Counted from the stretch's first letter, positions 20,378 through 34,224 are shown. The stretch: DNA of 64,000 bases from Poecilobothrus nobilitatus (GCA_947095535.1 OX352772.1:147550177-147614176); one strand, 5' to 3'. A program made the numbers and translations. The notes: generated by a model not told the origin, from the sequence alone.

Positions 20378-21739
20378 ATGTCGAGCTGTGAATCGTGTGA
20401 AACGAAAATAAACGGTGAGAATGGTATTAGATGTGCGGGCGTTTATGGTACAATTTACCACATAACGGTAAAATGTGCCGGACTGGGTAAATACGCGAGT
20501 AGTATATTGGATACTAACAAAAACGTAAGATATATGTGTAATGATTGTATTTTATACATTCATAATGTAGATTCGGTTTTACAAAAAATGGACTGTGCAG
20601 TGGTAAAAAATACGGAACATTTGGTAGAATATAAAAAGGAGTTCGAAAATGCATTAAAAAAAAATGAAAATGAAATTATACAATTGCTAAAAGCAATTGA
20701 AGACAGGTACATGGAAAGATTAAATGAAATTAAAAGTGAGCAAAAAAAAGAAATTGACAAAATGTATAAAATAACCGAATTGTTCAAAACGGAAAGTGAA
20801 AAATTGAATGTGTCTCTAAATAAACAAACAGAAAAGTTGAATGAATCGCTTGTAAACTCAATGAAAAAAAATGATGAAGTGTGCAATAATATAACAAATA
20901 TCGTAAATGAAAATAAAGGAAATATAGGTCAAACAGTGTCATTTGCCGATATTTTAAAAACAAAAAAAGATAGTGTAAATGTATTTCCAATAATAAAAAA
21001 AGATTTGCCCTTGTTAATAAAACCTAAAACCAAGCAAAAAACTGAAATTACAAAAAAAGACTTAAATACAAAGGTTGATCCAAAAAATTTAAAAATTAAA
21101 AATGTTGAGAGTAGGAATAATGGAATTATTTTAATTGAAACAGATTCGAAAGAAAATCGTGAAAAGATTAAAAGTGAACTTGAAAATAAAATGAAAGAAA
21201 ACTATGAGATAAAAATTCCGGTTGAAATTAGAACTAAATTTGAAATTGTTCACATGAATAATAAATTTACTGGTGATGAACTAATAGAAAGGCTTAAGAA
21301 ACAAAACAGTTTTATGGAGATGAGTGAATTAAAGGTAGTAAAATTGAAAATGGTAAATAAATATAACAAAGAAATGCAGAACGCAATTATTGAAGTGGAT
21401 GAGGTATCTTTTCCTAAAATATTAAATGCTGGTAAACTCTGTATAGGATGGGAAAGATGCAAAGTTTTTGATGCAATCAATGTAAGGAGGTGTTACAAAT
21501 GCAAAGGTTTCAATCATAAATCGGCGGACTGTACAAGCGAAGAAACGTGTCTAAAATGTCACAAAAACCATAAAACAAGTGATTGCGATCAACAAGAGGA
21601 AATTATGGAATGCATAAATTGTAAAAAGTCCAATGAAAAATTCAAACTGGGGTTAGACGTGAAACATAAAACATTCAGCAAATTGTGCCCAGTGTTTGAG
21701 CAAAAATTAAAAGAAAGAAAACAAAAAATTGGCTACTAG
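20378..21739 (+). CDS. U4 LINE ORF1, 453-aa part
   Basis: Differs from the U3 copy at a handful of residues (Gly37 for Asp, CILYIHN for CILCIHN, NTEHL for NTKHL, GNIGQ for GNRGQ, IRTKF for IKTKF). All zinc ligands are the same. It ends TAG-CAACTA at 21737-21745. Conservation of frame over 453 codons in five copies reflects recent duplication and need not mean selection. Confidence 0.85.
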   Translation: MSSCESCETKINGENGIRCAGVYGTIYHITVKCAGLGKYASSILDTNKNVRYMCNDCILYIHNVDSVLQKMDCAVVKNTEHLVEYKKEFENALKKNENEIIQLLKAIEDRYMERLNEIKSEQKKEIDKMYKITELFKTESEKLNVSLNKQTEKLNESLVNSMKKNDEVCNNITNIVNENKGNIGQTVSFADILKTKKDSVNVFPIIKKDLPLLIKPKTKQKTEITKKDLNTKVDPKNLKIKNVESRNNGIILIETDSKENREKIKSELENKMKENYEIKIPVEIRTKFEIVHMNNKFTGDELIERLKKQNSFMEMSELKVVKLKMVNKYNKEMQNAIIEVDEVSFPKILNAGKLCIGWERCKVFDAINVRRCYKCKGFNHKSADCTSEETCLKCHKNHKTSDCDQQEEIMECINCKKSNEKFKLGLDVKHKTFSKLCPVFEQKLKERKQKIGY

Positions 21740-22771
21740 CAACTAAAGAATTTGGAAAGGGGTGAAAAAATATCTAATGATTGTGTTGAAAATGTCCCAG
21801 ACATTGCTGACATCTTGGATAATAATCATATTGAAAGCATTAGTAATGGTATAGAAATAGTAAACAAAATTGATACGGTAGCTACTGAAAATACTTATAT
21901 TAAAAATCATAATAATAATAGTAATAATAATAATATTAAAAATAATAAGCACGATAGTAATAAGCAGATTTTATACTATGTTAAGAACCATAATATAAAT
22001 TATAATAATGCAGATAATACTGAAATAAACAATATAAAAAAAAAGACTTTAATATTGAAAGAAAATCATAGTAAAGAGCCAACAACCGATAAAAAACAAA
22101 ATTTACTCCTCAAATTATTGTCGTTTAGTAAAAATAAAAATAACAAAACTACTAAATCCAATAATAATGTCGTTAATAATGGAAATAAAAACTCACATAT
22201 TACGGAGTGCTGAAGTTCAGTGATTACCGAACAAATCAGCAGATCAAAGAAGGAGTTCCCAAGTAGAGATTACACAAACTGGGTTAAAGGTGAAACTCTT
22301 AATCCACAAATCAATTCTAAAGTTATTGAAAGAAGTGATAAAGCTGAGCTTAATTTAAGTAAACAAGATAAAAGTACTAGTTTTATTGATCCTTTGATGC
22401 CACCAATTGTTAGATTGACAAGAAAAGCTGTTGAGACTGGTGAAAATGCATATGCTTTATCTAGATTAAGAGATCATAGAATTTATAACAATGTCAGATT
22501 GTTTTTGTCATACTTTCATGACCAAAATGATATTTGTTACGAAGGTTTTACTCAGACCAGCTTGAAAGTACTTGTTCATCAAGAAGGGTTAGCAAATAAC
22601 TACGCAGATCTTAGTAATCTATATTTTACTTATCATGAATGTACAGGAGTATCAAAAAAAGAAGAACTTCAAGATTTAGCTTATTATAGGAGGCATATTG
22701 ACAATAAACACAGAGAACACATGCAAAAAATTCGAGAAAGTTGGCAAAATTATATGATTGGTATCCCATGA
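21740..22771 (+). pseudogene. U4 LINE ORF1 continuation past TAG and TGA
   Basis: The in-frame continuation contains the Asn-rich part to TGA at 22211-22213 and the unknown C-terminal part to 22771. The TGATG overlap with ORF2 is retained. It has Arg for Ser in FPSRDYTNW compared with U3 and U6. Confidence 0.55.
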
Positions 22772-22830
22772 TGTATAACATACTTCATAAATTAAATATG
22801 GTGCATTTTAATGCCAGAAGTTTAAGGAAA
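22771..22830 (+). pseudogene. U4 LINE ORF2 5' end
   Basis: Twenty codons from the overlapping ATG to the E5 insertion point, including HFNARSLR. Confidence 0.7.
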
Positions 22831-24350
22831 ACGAGGAAGAATACAGTTGACTTTGTCAACTCTTAGATACCCGTACGAACCGTTAGTATGTTCACAGCCT
22901 GTCACTCTGCTTACAATATTATTTTTTTAATATTTTAGTATTTTAAAATAATTTGGGCGAATTTTATAATTTCTAGTACTATGGGTTGTACATATATTCA
23001 AACTATATGTTTATATGTACATTCTTCAAAAGCAGATTCTAACTTTCCACATAACGATTATCAATCCAAAACTTTTTCAAATATTCTATAGTACCATTTA
23101 ATACTAAGCGGTAAATGTATATTAAATTTACTAAGTACAAAACAGTAAATATAATTTTAAATATTATATTATATTATATTTAAATATTTCATTGACAGAA
23201 TAATTTCTTATAAGTACAATAAAATACATATATGTATGTAAATACGGCACTATATAATATACATATATACTCTTATCATTCACTCACTAGTGGCATATAC
23301 GATATGTAAATAAACATGATATTATATAAGTATGTATATCAATATCATATAAATAAAAATTCTTCAATGTTATGTTGTTTATTTATTTACATTTTTTTGT
23401 ACTACGCATTATATCCTCAACAATTTCAAATTATCGAGTAAAACAAATGCAAAGAATTTGTTGAAGAAATTTGTTAGAAAATTTGAAAAAATCAAGTAAC
23501 ACTTTCGTCAATTATAAAGTAACCCTATATTATTAAAAAAAGTTGTTAACAGAATTAAGAGTATAATGTTGAAGCTTTAATTTTTGTGTATTACTTCAAA
23601 AAAATGTTAACAGGTGTTCAAGTTGCAGGTGTTTAAAAATTGGAAATTTTCAGTTTTTGACCCCTTACAGCTCCTAAACGGGAAGTGATACAAAAAAAAT
23701 TTCTGAAATGACTCATACTTATTTTCAAAGATCTAACTTCTGTCAAAATTTTAAGTTTCCAACTTAAACCGTTTAGAAGATAGAAGGGTTAAAGGATTTT
23801 GCAAAATTTGAGTTTCGCATAACGGTAAATTAAGACACCGTATGCCACAAATATATATTTATTGTATATATACTTTTAAAGCTAATAAAAGTAGTAATCG
23901 TTGGGCGTTTTCATAATGAAGATATACTTTATACAACTGGTGCTATAACAATTTAAATATAGAGCTTTTTTGAACCTTTGGGGAGCTGTAGCTCCGTAAC
24001 GAGTGGGGCTACAAGAAAAAGTTATTAAAAATAAAATTAATATTTTTGCGAGATCTATCAGCAGCTAAAATTTCATAGCTCTATTTCAAAAAAAATGTGG
24101 GGATCTAAAAGTTAGGTGTTCGAGAGCTACCCTAAGTTTTGGTCCAAACTCAACCAAAAAAATAGGGAACCTACAAATTACTCCCAGAATATTTTGTGTA
24201 AATTTCAAGATTCTAGCTTTCTTAGTTTTTGAGTTAGCGTGCTGACGGAGGACGGACGGACGGACATGGCTCAAAAGTCTTAGAATTTTTTTCTGATCCG
24301 ATCCATACCTTTAAAGGTATATCTAGCTCGTATCCTATCGTACGGGTATA
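22831..24350 (+). mobile_element. E5 element in LINE endonuclease
   Basis: 1520 bp, same length and boundaries as E4. By eye it differs at very few positions, for example TTGGGCGAATTT for TTGGGCTAATTT and CACATAACG for CACTTAACG. Confidence 0.75.
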
Positions 24351-25503
24351 AACATGGATGAAATGGAACTATTTGTGAAAGACAGAAAAAGCGTTGATGT
24401 CATTATGATAGGTGAAACTTGGTTATATTCAGATGAGGAGGGATTTTTTAAAATTCCTGGGTACTCAGTATGTTTCAATTCCAATAATTCATCTAGAGGT
24501 TCCAGTTCCACCTGCAATTTATATTAAACAGAATTTGGAATATAGAGTCGTGGAAATATTTGAACAATTCAATACAATAATTATTTCGTTAAGTAACACT
24601 ATTCCGGTTTTAAAAATTGCTGTATGCTAGAGCATAGAATAATAGAGAATTTATAGCACACCTGGACTTAATTTGTGATAGATATAAAAATATAGTTGTG
24701 ATGGGTGATACTAATATTGATTTATTAGCGAATTCGGAGCTCTCTAGTTCCTATAAAGTAATGTTGGAATCTAATGGAGTTAGCATAATAAACAAGCTGA
24801 GTAAGGAATATGCAACTAGAATAACTGAAAACTCTTCTACGATCACGTTCATTCAGACCTAGAAAAGTATGAAATTGATATCAAGTTGTATGATATAGTA
24901 AATTTAGATCACAAAGCTATATGCGGCAAAATAAATAAAGTTGTGAAAAAAATGGAACCTATTTTTAAAAGGGAAATTTATACCATAAATTATCATAAGT
25001 ACAAAGTTAAGGTTAGAAATTTACTTGTAACAAATAATACGGAGTGTGTTGATGATCTTATTAAAATATTACAAAGAGCAAAAGAAGACTCGAAGATAAA
25101 AAGGCATATAAGAGTCAGAAATGATAATCCTTGGATGACAAATGAATTATTAAACTTGATCAAAAAGAGAAATAAACTGTTTAAAAAATTAAAAAAAAAA
25201 CCTAACAGTTTAGAAATTCAAGTAAGATTTAAGAATGAAAAAAACAAGATTACATATGAAATAACTAAAGCAAAACAGAATTATTTTAATAATAGAATAC
25301 AATCGGCTGGGTCTGACAAAAGGAAAATTTGTAAAGTTCTTAACAATTGCATCTTAAAGAAGTCAACTGAATTTAATAAAGTCTTCATAGATATAAATAA
25401 TAATGGAACTAGAACATGTGATAGCTTTGAAATTGCAAATGCTTTCAATACTCACTTCAGTGAAATTGGAAACAAATTAGCAGATAAAATTAGTGATGCT
25501 TAA
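24351..25503 (+). pseudogene. U4 LINE endonuclease and linker relic
   Basis: Carries the same two frameshift zones and the same 7-bp loss of the Asp-His motif (near 24845) as U3, and the same premature TAA at 25501-25503. These shared, otherwise rare lesions show that U3 and U4 descend from one duplicated unit. Confidence 0.8.
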
Positions 25504-26574
25504 AAGTTCACAATAAAAAACAGATTGGCTGAGCAGACTATTTTTCTTCATCCAACAGACGAAAAAGAAATATATAAAATTATAATGCCGCTAAAAAATA
25601 GTTCACCTGGGGGTGATAATGTATCTGCAGCGGATCTAAAACATGTGGTATCATTAATATCACCTGTAATTGCTTCTATGATTAATAGATGTCTTTCTAC
25701 CGGAATTTATCCTGATTGTCTAAAATCAAGTATTGTTATACCTATACATAAATCTGGGTCAATAATGGAAGTATCAAATTATAGACCGATCACTCTCACA
25801 AATTGCATAGGAAAAATATTTGAAAAGATAATAAATGTCAGAATACAAGATTTCATACAGAATGTCGTAGGCTTTGATATGAACCAATTTGGGTTTCAAA
25901 AACAAATAGGTACAGACTATGCAGTTTTGGAATCCACTAACTCGATTATAAACAAATTGGATGCAGGAAGCTATGTATGTTCGGTATTTGTTGATTTAAA
26001 AAAGTCTTTTGATACAGTGAATCATAAAATCTTACTGGATAGGTTACATGAAATTGGTATACGGGGTACAGCCCATGATCTACTCAACTCGTACCTTAAA
26101 AATCGAAAAACTATGACTAAAATTAATGGGGTGGTAAGTAATCAGAGTACAATAAATATTGGTGTTCCTCAAGGATCAGTGCTAGGACCTACTTTATACC
26201 TATTGTTTATACATAATATACAGTATGCGGATATACTAGCTGATTATAAAATATTTGCGGATGATACTCTACTAATTTACAATGCTAAAACTAATCATGA
26301 ATTGGATCGTATAACTAATGCTGATTTGTGCAGATACAATAATTGGCTTAAAGGCAATAAATTGACTATAAACGCTGAAGTACAGAAATCGGATGAGCGG
26401 AGATCAGTAATTGTAGAGGATGAAAACGGAAATAAATTTCGAAGAAATGAAATTCATACAAGATTAGATAAGCTGGCAACCCAGATTAGTAATAATGAAT
26501 GTAATAAAAAAAATGAACAAGAAAAAATAAACCAAGAATCACGAAAATTACGGTCCAGTAAAGCTTATAAATAA
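25504..26574 (+). pseudogene. U4 RT-integrase tail fusion
   Basis: Open 25525-26574, 349 codons, identical in translation to the U3 copy including AATGAACAAG. Junction at 26378/26379. Confidence 0.85.
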
Positions 26575-26695
26575 AATTTTGAATGTGTATGTATGTATGT
26601 ATATACATATGTATATCATATAATATTATATCGGAATATTTGAATTTTATAATATTTGAACCATCACATTTATCTCCTCGAAAAAAAAAAAAAAA

Positions 26696-27194
26696 TGAAT
26701 AAATAAAACAATAACAAATAAGTAAATTAAATCTCAATATAAAATAATAATTACAAACAAATAATAAATAACAAAACAGATTTTAATTTAAATTGAATTA
26801 AATATAAGAAATTTGTTATGTACATTTATTAATTATGAATTATGATTATAATAATAATAAATTGAATTGGATATATGAAACTTTGTTATGTAGGTACACT
26901 TATTAATTAATTTATAATTGATGATAACAATAATAAATATTATACTATAAAAAGAGCATGTATATTTGTAATACATTTGCATAAAGTATATAAAATGTAT
27001 CACATGTTTTACTAAATGTGTTATATTGCATCACATTATTTGTTATACTACTATATTGTTATGTTCATGTTCTACTACTACTTTTATTACACTTATTATA
27101 AGTTGCATTATATAATAAATAATTAAGATCAGTCTTAAAAGTAAAGTCATTAGTTTAATTATAATCAAACAATAATAACTTAAGTTGTCTGTCA
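26696..27194 (+). repeat. U5 putative LTR (499 bp)
   Basis: Follows a purine run. Shares TATTGCATCAC with the U4 LTR. The leader at 27195-27598 also carries the U4-specific TTAATTTGTCGTTG. Confidence 0.6.
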
Positions 27195-27598
27195 GGCTGG
27201 CAAGCTATCTAGTATAATTAATATTAAACTCTAATATAACATTAGAAATTTATTTATATATTTATTTATATATTATAATTTTATATATTATATATTTATA
27301 ATTATATAAATTTATATAATTAGTATAAATTTATTTAATTATAATATAAAATTACATAGTACATTTAGTACATAGAATATAAAAAACGAAAATATTTCAG
27401 TCTAATTCATTTAAATATAATGCACCAATCCACTGATAATTTTTTCTGATTAGTACTAGATAGCATTCTTCTTAATGTGTTAATTTGTCGTTGTCAATGT
27501 ATGACTTTCCGATACTTTTATATATTGAATATCGGGCAACAAAGTGGTAAGTATTTTCTACCAAAATTGTGGACAACTAGAGCATAGAACAAAATGTG

Positions 27599-28074
27599 TG
27601 TCATAATTGCAAAGGATTCAACCACTTTGCCAAATTCTGCAGAAGGAAATCAATATCTGTAAAGAGGCGTTAGAAAAAACAGAAAACTTTGAAGATTTTT
27701 TTATTGGTGTAATTAATATAAATAAATTGAAAGAAAAATCAAATATTAATTTTAAAATAAATAAAAACAAATTTTTCAATTCAAATAATTTTTGTTTTAC
27801 TAAAGAATTTGTAGTAAACAATGAAAGAATTAAAATTGAATTAGATACAGGAGCAGAGGTAAATTTGATGTCAAAAAGAACTTTTGATTTAATTAATTTC
27901 AACAAAATATTTAAACTCAAAAAGGGTGCAGGAATTTTAACTGCTTTTGGAGGATCAACAATTTAATTTTTAAGCAAAATTATAATTACAGGACTAATTG
28001 AAAACCGTAAGTTCTCTTTCAATTTTATTATTGTAAATGAAGAGGTTATTACTATACTGGGAAAGCCAGAGCTT
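27599..28074 (+). pseudogene. U5 zinc knuckle and protease relic
   Basis: Again 7848 bp after its U4 counterpart, with an identical 119-codon translation and the same TAA and GKPEL junction. Confidence 0.8.
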
Positions 28075-28225
28075 ATAATTCTTCAAAATTCTTTTTCTTT
28101 TACTTGAACCGAACGGTTGTGTTTATATCGAGGAGAATAAATTAAAATATATTATTTAATATTGTAATCGTAATTGTGCAATTATATTAACGGTATATAA
28201 TTGTGACGGTCTACTATAAGCTAGG

Positions 28226-29587
28226 ATGTCGAGCTGTGAATCGTGTGAAACGAAAATAAACGGTGAGAATGGTATTAGATGTGCGGGCGTTTATGGTACA
28301 ATTTACCACATAACGGTAAAATGTGCCGGACTGGGTAAATACGCGAGTAGTATATTGGATACTAACAAAAACGTAAGATATATGTGTAATGATTGTATTT
28401 TATACATTCATAATGTAGATTCGGTTTTACAAAAAATGGACTGTGCAGTGGTAAAAAATACGGAACATTTGGTAGAATATAAAAAGGAGTTCGAAAATGC
28501 ATTAAAAAAAAATGAAAATGAAATTATACAATTGCTAAAAGCAATTGAAGACAGGTACATGGAAAGATTAAATGAAATTAAAAGTGAGCAAAAAAAAGAA
28601 ATTGACAAAATGTATAAAATAACCGAATTGTTCAAAACGGAAAGTGAAAAATTGAATGTGTCTCTAAATAAACAAACAGAAAAGTTGAATGAATCGCTTG
28701 TAAACTCAATGAAAAAAAATGATGAAGTGTGCAATAATATAACAAATATCGTAAATGAAAATAAAGGAAATATAGGTCAAACAGTGTCATTTGCCGATAT
28801 TTTAAAAACAAAAAAAGATAGTGTAAATGTATTTCCAATAATAAAAAAAGATTTGCCCTTGTTAATAAAACCTAAAACCAAGCAAAAAACTGAAATTACA
28901 AAAAAAGACTTAAATACAAAGGTTGATCCAAAAAATTTAAAAATTAAAAATGTTGAGAGTAGGAATAATGGAATTATTTTAATTGAAACAGATTCGAAAG
29001 AAAATCGTGAAAAGATTAAAAGTGAACTTGAAAATAAAATGAAAGAAAACTATGAGATAAAAATTCCGGTTGAAATTAGAACTAAATTTGAAATTGTTCA
29101 CATAAATAATAAATTTACTGGTGATGAACTAATAGAAAGGCTTAAGAAACAAAACAGTTTTATGGAGATGAGTGAATTAAAGGTAGTAAAATTGAAAATG
29201 GTAAATAAATATAACAAAGAAATGCAGAACGCAATTATTGAAGTGGATGAGGTATCTTTTCCTAAAATATTAAATGCTGGTAAACTCTGTATAGGATGGG
29301 AAAGATGCAAAGTTTTTGATGCAATCAATGTAAGGAGGTGTTACAAATGCAAAGGTTTCAATCATAAATCGGCGGACTGTACAAGCGAAGAAACGTGTCT
29401 AAAATGTCACAAAAACCATAAAACAAGTGATTGCGATCAACAAGAGGAAATTATGGAATGCATAAATTGTAAAAAGTCCAATGAAAAATTCAAACTGGGG
29501 TTAGACGTGAAACATAAAACATTCAGCAAATTGTGCCCAGTGTTTGAGCAAAAATTAAAAGAAAGAAAACAAAAAATTGGCTACTAG
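28226..29587 (+). CDS. U5 LINE ORF1, 453-aa part
   Basis: A single amino-acid difference from U4 (IVHINN for IVHMNN, ATG to ATA at 29102-29104). The TAG-CAACTA context is at 29585-29593. Confidence 0.85.
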   Translation: MSSCESCETKINGENGIRCAGVYGTIYHITVKCAGLGKYASSILDTNKNVRYMCNDCILYIHNVDSVLQKMDCAVVKNTEHLVEYKKEFENALKKNENEIIQLLKAIEDRYMERLNEIKSEQKKEIDKMYKITELFKTESEKLNVSLNKQTEKLNESLVNSMKKNDEVCNNITNIVNENKGNIGQTVSFADILKTKKDSVNVFPIIKKDLPLLIKPKTKQKTEITKKDLNTKVDPKNLKIKNVESRNNGIILIETDSKENREKIKSELENKMKENYEIKIPVEIRTKFEIVHINNKFTGDELIERLKKQNSFMEMSELKVVKLKMVNKYNKEMQNAIIEVDEVSFPKILNAGKLCIGWERCKVFDAINVRRCYKCKGFNHKSADCTSEETCLKCHKNHKTSDCDQQEEIMECINCKKSNEKFKLGLDVKHKTFSKLCPVFEQKLKERKQKIGY

Positions 29588-30619
29588 CAACTAAAGAATT
29601 TGGAAAGGGGTGAAAAAATATCTAATGATTGTGTTGAAAATGTCCCAGACATTGCTGACATCTTGGATAATAATCATATTGAAAGCATTAGTAATGGTAT
29701 AGAAATAGTAAACAAAATTGATACGGTAGCTACTGAAAATACTTATATTAAAAATCATAATAATAATAGTAATAATAATAATATTAAAAATAATAAGCAC
29801 GATAGTAATAAGCAGATTTTATACTATGTTAAGAACCATAATATAAATTATAATAATGCAGATAATACTGAAATAAACAATATAAAAAAAAAGACTTTAA
29901 TATTGAAAGAAAATCATAGTAAAGAGCCAACAACCGATAAAAAACAAAATTTACTCCTCAAATTATTGTCGTTTAGTAAAAATAAAAATAACAAAACTAC
30001 TAAATCCAATAATAATGTCGTTAATAATGGAAATAAAAACTCACATATTACGGAGTGCTGAAGTTCAGTGATTACCGAACAAATCAGCAGATCAAAGAAG
30101 GAGTTCCCAAGTAGAGATTACACAAACTGGGTTAAAGGTGAAACTCTTAATCCACAAATCAATTCTAAAGTTATTGAAAGAAGTGATAAAGCTGAGCTTA
30201 ATTTAAGTAAACAAGATAAAAGTACTAGTTTTATTGATCCTTTGATGCCACCAATTGTTAGATTGACAAGAAAAGCTGTTGAGACTGGTGAAAATGCATA
30301 TGCTTTATCTAGATTAAGAGATCATAGAATTTATAACAATGTCAGATTGTTTTTGTCATACTTTCATGACCAAAATGATATTTGTTACGAAGGTTTTACT
30401 CAGACCAGCTTGAAAGTACTTGTTCATCAAGAAGGGTTAGCAAATAACTACGCAGATCTTAGTAATCTATATTTTACTTATCATGAATGTACAGGAGTAT
30501 CAAAAAAAGAAGAACTTCAAGATTTAGCTTATTATAGGAGGCATATTGACAATAAACACAGAGAACACATGCAAAAAATTCGAGAAAGTTGGCAAAATTA
30601 TATGATTGGTATCCCATGA
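29588..30619 (+). pseudogene. U5 LINE ORF1 continuation past TAG and TGA
   Basis: TGA at 30059-30061, final TGA at 30617-30619 overlapping the ORF2 ATG. Translations match U4, including FPSRDYTNW. Confidence 0.55.
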
Positions 30620-30678
30620 TGTATAACATACTTCATAAATTAAATATGGTGCATTTTAATGCCAGAAGTTTAAGGAAA
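30619..30678 (+). pseudogene. U5 LINE ORF2 5' end
   Basis: Twenty codons ending at the E6 insertion, as in the other LINE-bearing units. Confidence 0.7.
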
Positions 30679-32197
30679 ACGAGGAAGAATACAGTTGACT
30701 TTGTCAACTCTTAGATACCCGTACGAACCGTTAGTATGTTCACAGCCTGTCACTCTGCTTACAATATTATTTTTTTAATATTTTAGTATTTTAAAATAAT
30801 TTGGGCGAATTTTATAATTTCTAGTACTATGGGTTGTACATATATTCAAACTATATGTTTATATGTACATTCTTCAAAAGCAGATTCTAACTTTCCACAT
30901 AACGATTATCAATCCAAAACTTTTTCAAATATTCTATAGTACCATTTAATACTAAGCGGTAAATGTATATTAAATTTACTAAGTACAAAACAGTAAATAT
31001 AATTTTAAATATTATATTATATTATATTTAAATATTTCATTGACAGAATAATTTCTTATAAGTACAATAAAATACATATATGTATGTAAATACGGCACTA
31101 TATAATATACATATATACTCTTATCATTCACTCACTAGTGGCATATACGATATGTAAATAAACATGATATTATATAAGTATGTATATCAATATCATATAA
31201 ATAAAAATTCTTCAATGTTATGTTGTTTATTTATTTACATTTTTTTGTACTACGCATTATATCCTCAACAATTTCAAATTATCGAGTAAAACAAATGCAA
31301 AGAATTTGTTGAAGAAATTTGTTAGAAAATTTGAAAAAATCAAGTAACACTTTCGTCAATTATAAAGTAACCCTATATTATTAAAAAAAGTTGTTAACAG
31401 AATTAAGAGTATAATGTTGAAGCTTTAATTTTTTGTATTACTTCAAAAAAATGTTAACAGGTGTTCAAGTTGCAGGTGTTTAAAAATTGGAAATTTTCAG
31501 TTTTTGACCCCTTACAGCTCCTAAACCGGAAGTGATACAAAAAAAATTTCTGAAATGACTCATACTTATTTTCAAAGATCTAACTTCTGTCAAAATTTTA
31601 AGTTTCCAACTTAAACCGTTTAGAAGATAGAAGGGTTAAAGGATTTTGCAAAATTTGAGTTTCGCATAACGGTAAATTAAGACACCGTATGCCACAAATA
31701 TATATTTATTGTATATATACTTTTAAAGCTAATAAAAGTAGTAATCGTTGGGCGTTTTCATAATGAAGATATACCTTATACAAATGGTGCTATAACAATT
31801 TAAATATAGAGCTTTTTTGAACCTTTGGGGAGCTGTAGCTGCGTAACGAGTGGGGCTACAAAAAAAAGTTATTAAAAATAAAATTAATATTTTTGTGAAA
31901 TCTATCAGCAGTTAAAAGTTCATAGCTCTATTTCAAAAAAAATGTGGGGATCTAAAAGTTAGGTGTTCGAGAGCTACCCTAAGTTTTGGTCCAAACTCAA
32001 CCAAAAAAATAGGGAACCTACAAATTACTCCCAGAATATTTTGTGTAAATTTCAAGATTCCAGCTTTCTTAGTTTTCGAGTTAGCGTGTTGACGGAGGAC
32101 GGACGGACGGACATGGCTCAAAAGTCTTAGAATTTTTTTCTGATCCGATCCATACCTTTGAAGGTATATCTAGCTCGTATCCTATCGTACGGGTATA
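30679..32197 (+). mobile_element. E6 element in LINE endonuclease
   Basis: 1519 bp. Its left part matches E5. From about 31430 it starts to differ (TTTTTTGTATT, CTAAACCGG, ATACAAATGGTG, AGCTGCG breaking the AGCTCC hairpin), so the U4-like block ends inside this element. Confidence 0.75.
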
Positions 32198-34224
32198 AAC
32201 ATGGATGAAATGGAACTATTTGTGAAAGACAGAAAAAGCGTTGATGTCATTATGATAGGTGAAACTTGGTTATATTCAGATGAGGAGGGATTTTTTAAAA
32301 TTCTTGGGTACTCAGTATGTTTCAATTCCAATAATTCATCTAGAGGTTCCAGTTCCACCTGCAATTTATATTAAACAGAATTTGGAATATAGAGTCGTGG
32401 AAATATTTGAACAATTCAATACAATAATTATTTCGTTAAGTAACACTATTCCGGTTTTAAAAATTGCTGTATGCTAGAGCATAGAATAATAGAGAATTTA
32501 TAGCATACCTGGACTTAATTTGTGGTAGATATAAAAATATAGTTGTGATGGGTGATACTAATATTGATTTATTAGCGAATTCGGAGCTCTCTAATTCATA
32601 TAAAGTAATGTTGGAATCTAATGGAGTTAGCATAATAAACAAGCTGAGTAAGGAATATGCAACTAAAATAACTGAAAACTCTTCTACGATCATTGATCAC
32701 GTTCTTTCAGACCTAGAAAAGTATGAAATTGATATCAAGTTGTATGATATAGTAAATTTAGATCACAAAGCTATATGCGGCAAAATAAATAAAGTTGTGA
32801 AAAAAATGGAACCTATTTTTAAAAGGGAAATTTATACCATAAATTATCATAAGTACAAAGTTAAGGTTAGAAATTTACTTGTAACAAATAATACGGAGTG
32901 TGTTGATGATCTTATTAAAATATTACAAAGAGCAAAAGAAGACTCGAAGATAAAAAGGCATATAAGAGTCAGAAATGATAATCCTTGGATGACAAATGAA
33001 TTATTAAACTTGATCAAAAAGAGAAATAAACTGTTTAAAAAATTAAAAAAAAAACCTAACAGTTTAGAAATTCAAGTAAGATTTAAGAATGAAAAAAACA
33101 AGGTTACATATGAAATAACTAAAGCAAAACAGAATTATTTTAATAATAGAATACAATCGGCTGGGTCTGACAAAAGGAAAATTTGTAAAGTTCTTAACAA
33201 TTGCATCTTAAAGAAGTCAACTGAATTTAATAAAGTCTTCATAGATATAAATAATAATGGAACTAGAACATGTGATCGCTTTGAAATTGCAAATGCTTTC
33301 AATACTCACTTCAGTGAAATTGGAAACAAATTAGCAGATAAAATTAGTGATGCTGAAAAGTTCACAATAAAAAACAGATTGGCTGAGCAGACTATTTTTC
33401 TTCATCCAACAGACAAAGAAACAGAAAAAGAAATATATAAAATTATAATGCCACTAAAAAATAGTTCACCTGGGGGTGATAATGTATCTGCAGCGGATCT
33501 AAAACATGTGGTATCATTAATATCACCTGTAATTGCTTCTATGATTAATAGATGTCTTTCTACCGGAATTTATCCTGATTGTCTAAAATCAAGTATTGTT
33601 ATACCTATACATAAATCTGGGTCAATAATGGAAGTATCAAATTATAGACCGATCACTCTCACAAATTGCATAGGAAAAATATTTGAGAAGATAATAAATG
33701 TCAGAATACAAGATTTCATACAGAATGTCGTAGGCTTTGATATGAACCAATTTGGGTTTCAAAAACAAATAGGTACAGACTATGCAGTTTTGGAATCCAC
33801 TAACTCGATTATAAACAAATTGGATGCAGGAAGCTATGTATGTTCGGTATTTGTTGATTTAAAAAAGTCTTTTGATACAGTGAATCATAAAATCTTACTG
33901 GATAGGTTACATGAAATTGGTATACGGGGTACAGCCCATGATCTACTCAACTCGTACCTTAAAAATCGAAAAACTATGACTAAAATTAATGGGGTGTTAA
34001 GTAATCAGAGTACAATAAATATTGGTGTTCCTCAAGGATCAGTGCTAGGACCTACTTTATACCTATTGTATATACATAATATACAGTATGCGGATATACT
34101 AGCTGATTATAAAATATTTGCGGATGATACTCTACTAATTTACAATGCTAAAACTAATCATGAATTGGATCGTATAACTAATGCTGATTTGTGCAGATAC
34201 AATAATTGGCTTAAAGGCAATAAA
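32198..34224 (+). pseudogene. U5 LINE endonuclease and RT up to the inverted insertion
   Basis: The early endonuclease frameshifts are shared, but the STIIDHVL catalytic Asp-His segment is intact here (about 32686-32709). From 32545 the frame is open for 584 codons. The TAA seen in U3 and U4 after the linker is absent. A 9-bp insertion gives DKETEKE near 33412-33431. RT motifs FVDLKKSFD, GVPQGSVLGP and FADD are present. After NNWLKGNK the frame enters an inverted segment and stops at 34297-34299. Confidence 0.8.
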
